DNA of 15,300 bases from an uncultured Elioraea sp. GTDB taxonomy: Bacteria > Pseudomonadota > Alphaproteobacteria > Acetobacterales > Acetobacteraceae. The stretch covers positions 1 to 15,300 of the forward strand of contig CALKJX010000009.1 in NCBI GenBank assembly GCA_937995555.1. The letters are read 5' to 3'. A program made the translations under genes and the position numbers. Below the pieces are notes generated by a model, which saw only the letters and a program-made list of their open reading frames with translations, made no database searches and was not told where the DNA came from. Below are positions 1 to 5,708 of the stretch, in pieces (position 1 is the stretch's first letter; each line of letters begins with the position of its first letter).

Positions 1-278
1 TGCGGGCGCTCAAGGCGGCGGTGATCATCATGGGCGTGCTGATCGTCGCCGGCACGGTGGTGGTTGCCGTGACGATTGCCAACCGTCTCGGCAACCGCCC
101 GCCCCCGCCCGCGGTCAGCGGGCTTGGCGAGCCCGCGGGCAGCCGCATCCTCGGCATCGCCGCGACCGGCGACCGGCTGGCCGTGCACGTCACCGGCGGC
201 GGCGCGGAGGATCGGATCGTGCTCGTGGACCCCGCGACCCATCGCGTGCTCGGCCGGCTGGTGCCCGGAACCCCGTGA
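1..278 (+). CDS. Small single-pass membrane protein, DUF6476-like (start codon cut by one base)
   Basis: The function is unknown. The first two bases, tg, are in frame as the end of an ATG or GTG codon whose first base lies just outside the window. The full product would be 92 residues beginning M-R-A-L-K-A-A. One hydrophobic helix (about residues 7-27, including VIIMGVLIVAG) is followed by a Pro-rich linker (NRPPPPA) and a soluble C-terminal part of about 55 residues with two short beta-like repeats (DRLAVHV, DRIVLVD). An N-terminal anchor with a small exposed domain is the natural reading. The length and N-terminal pattern resemble the alphaproteobacterial DUF6476 family, from memory. An internal GTG at 21 is an alternative start but would cut into the helix. 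The stop TGA (276-278) overlaps the GTG of the next gene in GTGA, so translation is probably coupled. Confidence 0.7.
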   Translation, partial: RALKAAVIIMGVLIVAGTVVVAVTIANRLGNRPPPPAVSGLGEPAGSRILGIAATGDRLAVHVTGGGAEDRIVLVDPATHRVLGRLVPGTP

Positions 279-676
279 TCGTCGCGCTGCCGCCCGATCT
301 CCGCACCGCCCTGCCCCGGCTCGCGGCCTCCGCCTGGCCGCGCGAGGCCTGCGGGCTGCTGGTGGGGCGTGCGACCGCGGACGGTGTGGCCGTGACGGGG
401 CTCGCCCCCAGCCGCAACCTCGCCGCGGAGAACGATGCGTTCGAGATCGACACCGCGATGCGGCTCGCGCTGCAACGGCGCCTGCGCGGCCGCGGCGAGG
501 GCGTGGTCGGTGTCTGGCACAGCCATCCCGCAGGCGCGCCCGTGCCGTCGGCCCGCGACGCCGAGGGCGCCTCGGAAGGTGGGCTTGCCTGGCTGATCAC
601 GTCGGGCGAGGAGACGACCGCATGGCTGGCACTCGGGGACGGCGCGGGATTCGCGCCCGCCCGGCTGGTCGCCTGA
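275..676 (+). CDS. JAMM/MPN+ family metallopeptidase (M67-like)
   Basis: This is a stand-alone JAMM-domain zinc metallopeptidase of 133 residues, the usual size of the short bacterial M67/Mov34 family. The full metal and catalytic signature is visible: E24 (in REACGLLVG), H82-S83-H84-P (in VWHSHPAG), then S92 and D95, matching HxH-x7-S-x2-D exactly. H82, H84 and D95 should bind Zn2+, and E24 should act as general base. There is no signal peptide, so it is probably cytoplasmic. Family members cleave ubiquitin-like or sulfur-carrier C-terminal peptides, but the substrate cannot be read from this sequence and no ThiS/MoaD-like gene is visible nearby. The GTG start is set by the 4-nt overlap with the upstream gene; no clear Shine-Dalgarno is seen, which fits coupled translation. 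The stop (674-676) shares one base with the next ATG. Confidence 0.88.
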   Translation: MIVALPPDLRTALPRLAASAWPREACGLLVGRATADGVAVTGLAPSRNLAAENDAFEIDTAMRLALQRRLRGRGEGVVGVWHSHPAGAPVPSARDAEGASEGGLAWLITSGEETTAWLALGDGAGFAPARLVA

Positions 677-903
677 TGCGCCGCAAGGCCGATCTGCCGA
701 CCAGGCCCTGCGCGGTCTGCGGCCGGCCGTTCGCGTGGCGGCGGAAGTGGGCGAAGGTGTGGGACGAGGTGCGCTACTGTTCGGATGCCTGCCGCGCTCG
801 GCGCGGCGCAAGACGGGAGCCAGGGGATGCTGTTCCGCAGCGACAACGTGACCGCCGTGTGTCCGGAGGTGATCGAGGCGATCCTGGCGGTGAACGAGGG
901 TGA
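676..903 (+). CDS. DUF2256 family Cys-rich small protein
   Basis: This small basic protein of unknown function has the classic DUF2256 pattern. C12-x2-C15 (RPCAVCGRPF) is followed by a Trp/Lys-rich stretch (WRRKWAKVWDEVRYC) and C35-x3-C39 (YCSDACRAR). The four cysteines most likely bind one zinc ion. The ATG at 676 overlaps the stop of the peptidase gene by one base. The first 45 or so residues are the conserved family domain. The remaining 30 are low-complexity Arg/Gly/Asp sequence, and the last 25 codons run inside the threonine aldolase gene in another frame, because no stop occurs before 901-903. Family members are usually about 50-60 residues, so the tail is probably an overprinted extension rather than function. 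Identification of the domain is firm; the role is unknown. Confidence 0.82.
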   Translation: MRRKADLPTRPCAVCGRPFAWRRKWAKVWDEVRYCSDACRARRGARREPGDAVPQRQRDRRVSGGDRGDPGGERG

Positions 904-1882
904 TGCCGCGCCCTACGGCGCCGACGAGGTGACAGCAAAACTCGACGCCGCGTTCGGCGCCTATTTCGAAGCGCCCGTGCATGTCCATCCCGTGGCGACC
1001 GGAATCGCCGCCAATGCGCTCTCGCTCGCCGCCGCCATGCCGCCGCCGGGGGCTGCGCTCTGCCATGTCAACGCGCATGTGAACACGAGCGAATCGGGCG
1101 CACCCGAGTTCTTCTCCGGCGGCGGCAAGCTGATCACGCTCGACGGCGCGCACGGCAAGCTCGCCCCCGCGGCGATCGAGCGGCTGCTCGCGGCGCTGCC
1201 GCCGGACCGGCTGCAATCGGCGCCCCCGACCGTCGTCACGATCACGCAAGGAACCGAGGCCGGCACGGTCTACACGCTCGACGAGATCGCCGCGATCGCG
1301 GGCGTCTGCCACGCGCGCGGGCTCGTGCTGCACATGGACGGTGCGCGGTTCGAGAACGCGCGCGCGCGTCTCGGCTGTACGCCGGCGGACCTCTCCTGGC
1401 GCGCGGGCGTCGACATCCTCAGCTACGGCGCCACCAAGAACGGCGCGATGTGCGCCGATGCGGTGGTGATCTTCCGGGCCTCGCCGCATGCCGAGCGGCT
1501 GAACCGCTTCATGGGCCAGCGCCGGCTGCGCGCGGGCCAGGTGTTCAGCAAGATGCGCTATCTCTCGGCGCAGCTGCTGGCCATGGTCGAGACCGGCGTC
1601 GCCGCGCGCAACGCGGCGCACGCGAACGCCACGGCCGCGCGGCTTGCGGCGGGGCTGGGCGCGCTGCCGGGCGTGCGGCTGATCCACCCGACCGAGATCA
1701 ACGAGGTGTTCGTGCACATGGCCGAGCCGATCCGCGCCGGGCTCGCCGCCGGCGGTTTTCCGGTGCGGCCACGCCCGGAGAATCCGGATCTGGTGCGGTT
1801 CGTCACCGCCTGGAACACGCGCGCCGAGGACGTCGAGGCGTTCCTGCGCGCCGCCGTCGGTGCGACCGCCGCAGCGGCCTGA
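827..1882 (+). CDS. Low-specificity L-threonine aldolase (PLP-dependent)
   Basis: This PLP enzyme of fold type I (beta-eliminating lyase/threonine aldolase family) cleaves L-threonine or L-allo-threonine to glycine and acetaldehyde. The product is 351 residues, close to the usual 330-360. Visible landmarks are the N-terminal FRSDNVTAVCPEV, the HMDGARFENAR motif in which D171 should contact the PLP ring nitrogen, and SYGATKNGAM in which K204 is the expected Schiff-base lysine. The ATG at 827 is chosen because GGAG (815-818) lies 8 nt upstream and the protein then begins M-L-F-R-S-D-N, as homologues do; an upstream in-frame start at 785 would add residues from within the DUF2256 gene. It is last in the run of four overlapping genes. 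Stereospecificity (L or L-allo) cannot be read. Confidence in the family is high. Confidence 0.92.
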   Translation: MLFRSDNVTAVCPEVIEAILAVNEGDAAPYGADEVTAKLDAAFGAYFEAPVHVHPVATGIAANALSLAAAMPPPGAALCHVNAHVNTSESGAPEFFSGGGKLITLDGAHGKLAPAAIERLLAALPPDRLQSAPPTVVTITQGTEAGTVYTLDEIAAIAGVCHARGLVLHMDGARFENARARLGCTPADLSWRAGVDILSYGATKNGAMCADAVVIFRASPHAERLNRFMGQRRLRAGQVFSKMRYLSAQLLAMVETGVAARNAAHANATAARLAAGLGALPGVRLIHPTEINEVFVHMAEPIRAGLAAGGFPVRPRPENPDLVRFVTAWNTRAEDVEAFLRAAVGATAAAA

Positions 1883-1961
1883 GCCCGCGGCCGTCATCCC
1901 TGCCCGGCGTCGAAGCGGCTTGATCGGGGGCGGTCGGGGCTGTATGTCCCGCCCCGGCGCC

Positions 1962-2037
1962 GTCCCGTTCGTCTAGAGGCCCAGGACACCGCCCTCTCAC
2001 GGCGGCAACAGGGGTTCGAATCCCCTACGGGACGCCA
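1962..2037 (+). tRNA. tRNA-Glu (anticodon CTC)
   Basis: This is a complete 76-nt cloverleaf. The acceptor stem pairs 1962-1968 (gtcccgt) with 2027-2033 (acgggac), followed by discriminator G2034 and encoded CCA (2035-2037). The anticodon arm is ccgcc-ctctcac-ggcgg, giving anticodon CTC, which reads the GAG glutamate codon. The T arm is aggggttcgaatcccct. Encoding CCA is consistent with bacterial tRNA genes that do not depend on CCA addition. Confidence 0.97.
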
Positions 2038-2063
2038 GGCGCGCCACATGCTGGGCCGGCGCT

Positions 2064-2137
2064 TGGGGGATAGTTTAGCGGTAGAACTCCCGGCTCTGAA
2101 CCGGGCAGCCTTGGTTCGAATCCAGGTCCCCCAGCCA
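2064..2137 (+). tRNA. tRNA-Gln (anticodon CTG)
   Basis: This is a complete 74-nt cloverleaf, 26 nt after tRNA-Glu and probably in the same transcript. The acceptor stem pairs 2064-2070 (tggggga) with 2127-2133 (tccccca), then G2134 and encoded CCA. The anticodon arm is cccgg-ctctgaa-ccggg, giving anticodon CTG, which reads CAG glutamine codons. The T arm is cttggttcgaatccagg. The weak U1-A72 first pair is typical of bacterial tRNA-Gln. Confidence 0.97.
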
Positions 2138-2457
2138 CCCCCGACGCACAGCCTCGGTTCGCATCTGCGACAGATCAGAGTGAGCGTCAGCAGCTTGGTA
2201 TGGCGGTCGCAGGCCGCTCCGGCGCGGCGGGTGATCATCCCGCCGAGGACCACGTCCGTCCGGACGTCACCGAGATCATTGACGCGGCGCGGGGCACGCA
2301 CCCGGCCGGTGTGACCGTCATCGACGGGGACGGGTTCCGCGGCACCGCCAGCGTTCACGGCAAGACGCGGGCTGCCCCCGTCGCGCTGCGCTGGCGTCTT
2401 GCGGGTCCGGGAACCGTCGGCTAGCGTTTCGCGACAAAGCATCCTGGGAGGAACGGC
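2138..2457 (+). other. 320-bp stretch without a recognisable gene
   Basis: This stretch lies between tRNA-Gln and the cupin gene. Open frames exist on both strands, as expected at this GC content. The best is 74 codons on the plus strand (2200-2424), but it has no Shine-Dalgarno before its ATG and no family I recognise. I see no second copy of the tRNA-Gln 3' end, no T-rich terminator and no transposase remnant. The last part (2425-2457) is the leader of the cupin gene and holds its ribosome binding site at 2446-2452. Confidence 0.5.
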
Positions 2458-2850
2458 ATGACGACGACGGGACTCCCCTTCGTCGTGCGCGGTGCCGACG
2501 GAGTGGCCTACCGTCCCGCGAACCACGCCGGCACGCTCAACCGTCGCCTCATCGGGCCCGATACCGTCGGGGCGGCCTCGCTCGAGATCGTGCTCGGCAC
2601 GCTCGCCCCCGGCGGCGAGGCCATCCGCCACGCCCATCCCGGCATCGATCAGGTCTGCTACATGCTGGAGGGCCGGGCCCGGGTCGAGCTCGACGGTACG
2701 GCCGAGGAGATCGGCCCCGGCGACGCCTGCTTCTTCCCTGCCGACCGGCCGCACCGCTTCGCGGTGGTCGGCGACACGCCCGTCCGTGTGCTCGTGATCT
2801 ACACCCCGCCCTACGGCGAGGACCCGCGGAAGGTTCGCGTCCTGGAGTGA
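2458..2850 (+). CDS. Single-domain cupin protein
   Basis: This is a 130-residue beta-barrel cupin of the small conserved-barrel type. Both cupin motifs are present. Motif 1 is G52-x5-H58-A-H60-x4-Q65-x6-G72, and motif 2 is G88-x5-P94-A-D-R-P-H99. H58, H60 and H99 are the expected metal-binding histidines; the usual motif-1 glutamate is replaced by Q65. A metal (Fe, Mn, Ni or Zn) could still bind, but whether the protein is an enzyme, an isomerase or only a ligand-binding barrel cannot be decided. The start is well supported by GGGAGGA (2446-2452) 5 nt upstream. A binding-protein gene follows after 23 nt, so the two are probably cotranscribed and the cupin may act on the compound that protein captures. 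There is no signal peptide. Confidence 0.85.
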   Translation: MTTTGLPFVVRGADGVAYRPANHAGTLNRRLIGPDTVGAASLEIVLGTLAPGGEAIRHAHPGIDQVCYMLEGRARVELDGTAEEIGPGDACFFPADRPHRFAVVGDTPVRVLVIYTPPYGEDPRKVRVLE

Positions 2851-2873
2851 AGGGTCCGGAACCGGGAGGATCG

Positions 2874-3857
2874 ATGCGCATGCCCTGTCCGACACGGCGC
2901 GATGTGATGATCGGCGCGCTCGGTGCCGGCGCGGTCGCCATGCCGGCACGCGCCGCCGCCGCGTGGGTGCCGAGCCGGGCGGTCACGGTCTTCGTGCCCT
3001 TCGCCGCCGGATCGGGCACCGACCAGGTCGCCCGCATTCTCCAGAAGGCGATGGAGGACGTCTGGCCGCAGCGGCTGGTGGTCGAGAACCGCCCGGGCGC
3101 GAACGGCTCGCTCGCCGCCCTCGCCACCGCCCGCGCCGCACCCGACGGCCACACGCTGATGGTGACCACCAATACGCCGCATGCCGCCAACAAGGCGCTG
3201 ATGAAGCGGCTCGACTACGACCCGCTCGCCGACTTCACGCCGATCACCCGGCTCGGCAACTATCTGTTCTGGCTGGCCGTCGGCCCGCAGTTCCCGGCCC
3301 GGACCTTCCAGGAGTTCCTGACCGAGCTCCGCCGGCGCCCGGGCCAGGTGACCTACGCCACCGGCAACTCCACCGGTATCGTCGCCTCGGCCACGATCGC
3401 CCGCATGGCCGGGGTCGAGATGGTGCACGTGCCCTACCGGTCCACGCCGCCGGCGATGCTGGACGTGATCGCCGGCCGGGTCGACGTGATGGTGGTGGAC
3501 GTCGCCGCCTCGCGCGGCCATGTCGAGGCCGGGCGTCTGATCCCGATCGGCATGACGACCAGGCAGCGCAGCCGCCTGCTGCCCGCCGTGCCGACCCTGC
3601 ACGAACAGGGCCTGACGGGATTCGAGTTCGTCGCCTGGGCCGGTCTGGTGGGGCCGGCGCGGCTGCCGGAGGAGGTGGTCGGCGCCGTGCACGCTGCGGT
3701 GACGCGGGTCTGGGAGACCGAGGCGGTGCGCGGCCAGTGCGCGGCCATCGGTTTCGACACCGTCACTTCGACGCCGGAGGCTTTCCGCGCCTTCATCGCC
3801 GCCGAGATCGAGAAGTGGGTGACGCTCAGCCGGGCCGCCGGGATCGAGCCCGAGTGA
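2874..3857 (+). CDS. Bug-family (TctC-like) extracytoplasmic solute-binding protein
   Basis: This periplasmic receptor of the tripartite tricarboxylate transporter class is 327 residues long, matching the family. It starts with an Arg-Arg signal sequence (TRRDVMIGALGAGAVA), possibly Tat-dependent, with likely cleavage after ARAAA near residue 29. The mature part shows family landmarks: VTVFVPFAAGSGTDQVARIL at its start, VVENRPGANGSLA, and VHVPYRSTPPAMLDVIAGRVDVM. Ligands of the family are small carboxylates and aromatic acids; the actual ligand is unknown. GGGAGGA at 2864-2870 is 3 nt from the ATG at 2874 and 9 nt from a second in-frame ATG at 2880, so 2880 is a real alternative. A GTG at 2847 overlapping the cupin stop is less likely. 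No TctA or TctB membrane subunit is in the window, so the receptor is an orphan here. Confidence 0.9.
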   Translation: MRMPCPTRRDVMIGALGAGAVAMPARAAAAWVPSRAVTVFVPFAAGSGTDQVARILQKAMEDVWPQRLVVENRPGANGSLAALATARAAPDGHTLMVTTNTPHAANKALMKRLDYDPLADFTPITRLGNYLFWLAVGPQFPARTFQEFLTELRRRPGQVTYATGNSTGIVASATIARMAGVEMVHVPYRSTPPAMLDVIAGRVDVMVVDVAASRGHVEAGRLIPIGMTTRQRSRLLPAVPTLHEQGLTGFEFVAWAGLVGPARLPEEVVGAVHAAVTRVWETEAVRGQCAAIGFDTVTSTPEAFRAFIAAEIEKWVTLSRAAGIEPE

Positions 3858-3990
3858 GCCTGCCCGACGGGGCATGAGCACGGCGCAGGCAGCAGCAGGC
3901 GGCCTGCCGCAGGACAGGGCCGAAAGCTTCGCGCGAACATGGCCGACGTGATGGCGGACCGATGGCGGCGGTCGGGCGCAACGGCCGGCG

Positions 3991-4464
3991 TCACTCCGGA
4001 ATGGGCAGCACGGTCTCGGCCTTGATGTGCTCCATCGCGAAGCGGCTGGAGACGTTCTTCAGCGGGATCGCCGCGATCAGGCGGCGGTAGAACGCGTCAT
4101 AGGCGGCCATGTCGGGCACGACCACGCGCAGCAGGTAGTCGACATCGCCGGCCATGCGCCAGGCGTCCATCACCTCGGGCATGCCGGCCAGAACGCCGGC
4201 GAACCGTTCCAGCCAGGGCGCGGAGTGATCGCCCGTTTCGATCGCGACGAAGGCCGTCAGCGGCAGCCCGACGCGCGCCGGGTCCACCAGCGCCACCCGG
4301 CCGGTGAGGATGCCCGCCTGTTCCATCCGGCGGATGCGCTTCCAGCACGGTGTCTGGGTGAGCCCGACCTCCCCGGCGATGGCGGCGAGCGAGAGCGAGG
4401 CGTCGCGCTGCAACAGGCGCAGGATCGCCCGGTCGATGTGATCGAGCTCTGCGGCACGGGTCAT
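3991..4464 (-). CDS. Lrp/AsnC family transcriptional regulator
   Basis: This 157-residue DNA-binding regulator has the usual Lrp architecture. An N-terminal winged helix-turn-helix (about residues 6-65; LDHIDRAILRLLQRD, IAGEVGLTQTPCWKRIRRME) precedes a ligand-binding RAM domain (about 70-155; TAFVAIETGDHS, DVDYLLRVVVPDMAAYDAF, SSRFAMEHIKAETVLPI). Such proteins form octamers or dimers and respond to amino acids or similar small molecules. The ATG at 4464 is chosen because AAGGA (4475-4479 on the minus strand) lies about 10 nt upstream and the protein then begins just before the HTH. The frame extends further upstream but without family sequence. It is divergent from the ATP-grasp ligase across 293 bp, so autoregulation and control of that neighbour are likely by analogy. 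The effector is unknown. Confidence 0.92.
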   Translation of the reverse strand: MTRAAELDHIDRAILRLLQRDASLSLAAIAGEVGLTQTPCWKRIRRMEQAGILTGRVALVDPARVGLPLTAFVAIETGDHSAPWLERFAGVLAGMPEVMDAWRMAGDVDYLLRVVVPDMAAYDAFYRRLIAAIPLKNVSSRFAMEHIKAETVLPIPE

Positions 4465-4499
4465 AAGAGATGATCCTTCGTCTGGATGGCACTTCGGCA

Positions 4500-4513
4500 A
4501 AAGGATACTCTTT
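4500..4513. promoter_or_regulatory. Candidate operator in the Lrp/ligase divergent region
   Basis: The imperfect palindrome AAAG-gatact-CTTT sits in the only AT-rich patch of the divergent interval, 36-49 bp upstream of the lrp start codon. Lrp-type proteins bind AT-rich imperfect palindromes and often control themselves and a divergent neighbour. The rest of the interval (4514-4757) is GC-rich and holds the small frame described next. This is a weak prediction from position and symmetry only. Confidence 0.25.
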
Positions 4514-4554
4514 CGTTTGACTTTGGACAGCGTCCGGGGAGGAAATCCCTCTCC

Positions 4555-4746
4555 ATGGAGGCCCAACCACCACCCGTCGCAACGCCCGGCAGCCCGCCCG
4601 GCGCTGTCCCCGCCTCCGGCTATCGCGCCTGGCTGGCATGCGTCTCCGTCGGTGTTCTCGCGGCGAAGGCGCCAGTCGGCGAGCACGCCGCCGACCCGGG
4701 CGCCACGCCGGCCCTGCAGCCTGTCGCCCACACCGCCGCCTGCTGA
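4555..4746 (+). CDS. Possible 63-residue small protein ahead of the ATP-grasp gene
   Basis: This open frame starts at ATG 4555, about 12 nt after a Shine-Dalgarno-like GGAGG (4538-4542). It ends at TGA 4744-4746, 11 nt before the ligase ATG and touching the ligase ribosome binding site. The peptide begins M-E-A-Q-P-P-P, is Pro/Ala-rich, has one modestly hydrophobic stretch (YRAWLACVSVGVLAAKAP), and ends with Cys. I recognise no family. The position suggests translational coupling with the ligase, and a peptide substrate for it is conceivable. However, it has few acidic residues and no repeated core motif, and open frames of this length are common by chance at this GC content. Treat it as uncertain. 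Confidence 0.25.
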   Translation: MEAQPPPVATPGSPPGAVPASGYRAWLACVSVGVLAAKAPVGEHAADPGATPALQPVAHTAAC

Positions 4747-4757
4747 AGGAGCCCTCG

Positions 4758-5693
4758 ATGCCGAACATCCACGTGATCCACGAGAACGAGGCCTGGATCG
4801 TGCCGCTGCGGGCCGCGTTCGCGCGGATCGGCGTGCCGCTCACGGAGTGGTTCGTGGATCGCGGCGTGCTCGACCTGCGCGCCCCGCCACCCGAGGGCGT
4901 GTTCTACAATCGGATGAGCGCGTCCTCGCACACGCGCGGCCACCGTTTCGCCGCCGAGCACACCGCCGCGATCCTGGGCTGGCTGCACCGGCACGGCCGC
5001 ACCGTCGTCAACGGGCCGCGCGCGTTGGCACTCGAGATCAGCAAGGTCGCGCAGTACGAGGCGCTCGCCGCGTTCGGCATCGCCACGCCCGACACGCTCG
5101 CCGTGGTCGGGCGCGAGCACATCGCCGCGGCGGCCGATCGGCTTGGGTTCCCGCTGATCCTCAAGCACAACCGCGGCAGCAAGGGGCTCGGCGTGCGGCT
5201 GTTCCTGTCCGCGGCCGCCCTCGCCGAGCATCTCGCCTCGGATGCGTTCGAGGAGCCGATCGACGGCATCACCCTGGTGCAGCGCTCCGTCGCCGCACCC
5301 GAGCCCGCCATCACCCGCGTCGAGTTCGTCGGCGGGCGGTTCCTCTATGCCGTCCGTGTCGATACCTCGGACGGATTCGAACTCTGCCCGGCCGATCAGT
5401 GCGCCGGCGGCGAGGTCTGCCCGGCCGCAGCGAAGGGGCCGAAGTTCCGCGTGATCGAAGGATTCTCGCATCCCCTGATCCCGCGCTGGGAAGCGTTCCT
5501 GGCCGCGAACGACATCGGTGTCGCCGGGATCGAGTTCATCACCGACCGCGACGGCCGCGCCTGGACCTACGACGTGAACACCAACACCAACTACAACCCC
5601 GAGGCCGAAGCGGCAGCGGGCGTCTCCGGCATGGAGGCGATCGCGCGCCACCTCGCGGGGCTCGCCGCGGCCGAACGGCGCCGCGCCGCGTAG
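4758..5693 (+). CDS. ATP-grasp domain ligase, RimK/alpha-L-glutamate ligase-like
   Basis: This 311-residue protein has an ATP-grasp fold, expected to activate a carboxylate with ATP as an acyl phosphate and join it to an amine or thiol. The N-terminal part (1-90) is a pre-ATP-grasp domain beginning IHVIHENEAW. The ATP-binding region includes K136 in FPLILKHNRGSKGLGVRLF, with the small glycine loop at 140-146. Metal-binding acids are probably E259 (VAGIEF) and D272 with N274 in YDVNTNTNYNPEAE. Residues 210-221 hold three cysteines (C210, C215, C221), not a general ATP-grasp feature. AAGGAG (4746-4751) 6 nt upstream fixes the start. The gene is divergent from an Lrp regulator, hinting at an amino-acid-linked role. 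The substrate is unknown; glutamate ligase is only the nearest family name. Confidence 0.85.
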   Translation: MPNIHVIHENEAWIVPLRAAFARIGVPLTEWFVDRGVLDLRAPPPEGVFYNRMSASSHTRGHRFAAEHTAAILGWLHRHGRTVVNGPRALALEISKVAQYEALAAFGIATPDTLAVVGREHIAAAADRLGFPLILKHNRGSKGLGVRLFLSAAALAEHLASDAFEEPIDGITLVQRSVAAPEPAITRVEFVGGRFLYAVRVDTSDGFELCPADQCAGGEVCPAAAKGPKFRVIEGFSHPLIPRWEAFLAANDIGVAGIEFITDRDGRAWTYDVNTNTNYNPEAEAAAGVSGMEAIARHLAGLAAAERRRAA

Positions 5694-5708
5694 CCGGGGC
5701 GCGGCGGA

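Noticed and set aside
1933..1958. Short inverted repeat (cggggc / gccccg, 10-nt loop) after the threonine aldolase gene as a terminator
   Set aside because: The stem is only 6 bp in very GC-rich DNA, with no T-run, and it lies immediately before tRNA-Glu; chance is a sufficient explanation.
2111..2137. Attachment-site duplication of the tRNA-Gln 3' end
   Set aside because: I looked for another copy of the T-arm and acceptor segment downstream and saw none in the window; no integrase is present.
2200..2424. A 74-codon plus-strand frame between tRNA-Gln and the cupin
   Set aside because: It has no ribosome binding site and no recognised motif, and similar open frames occur on both strands here; it is noted only in the description of that interval.
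1894..2949. A minus-strand frame of about 350 codons crossing both tRNA genes and the cupin
   Set aside because: The parts over the tRNAs are the familiar false translations of tRNA genes (for example WIRTKAARFRAGSSTAKLS); the rest is antisense to the cupin. It is not a gene.
3886..3920. Short GC-rich inverted repeats in the convergent gap between the binding-protein and lrp genes
   Set aside because: Stems are about 5-6 bp with mismatches and no T-run, too weak to call a terminator.
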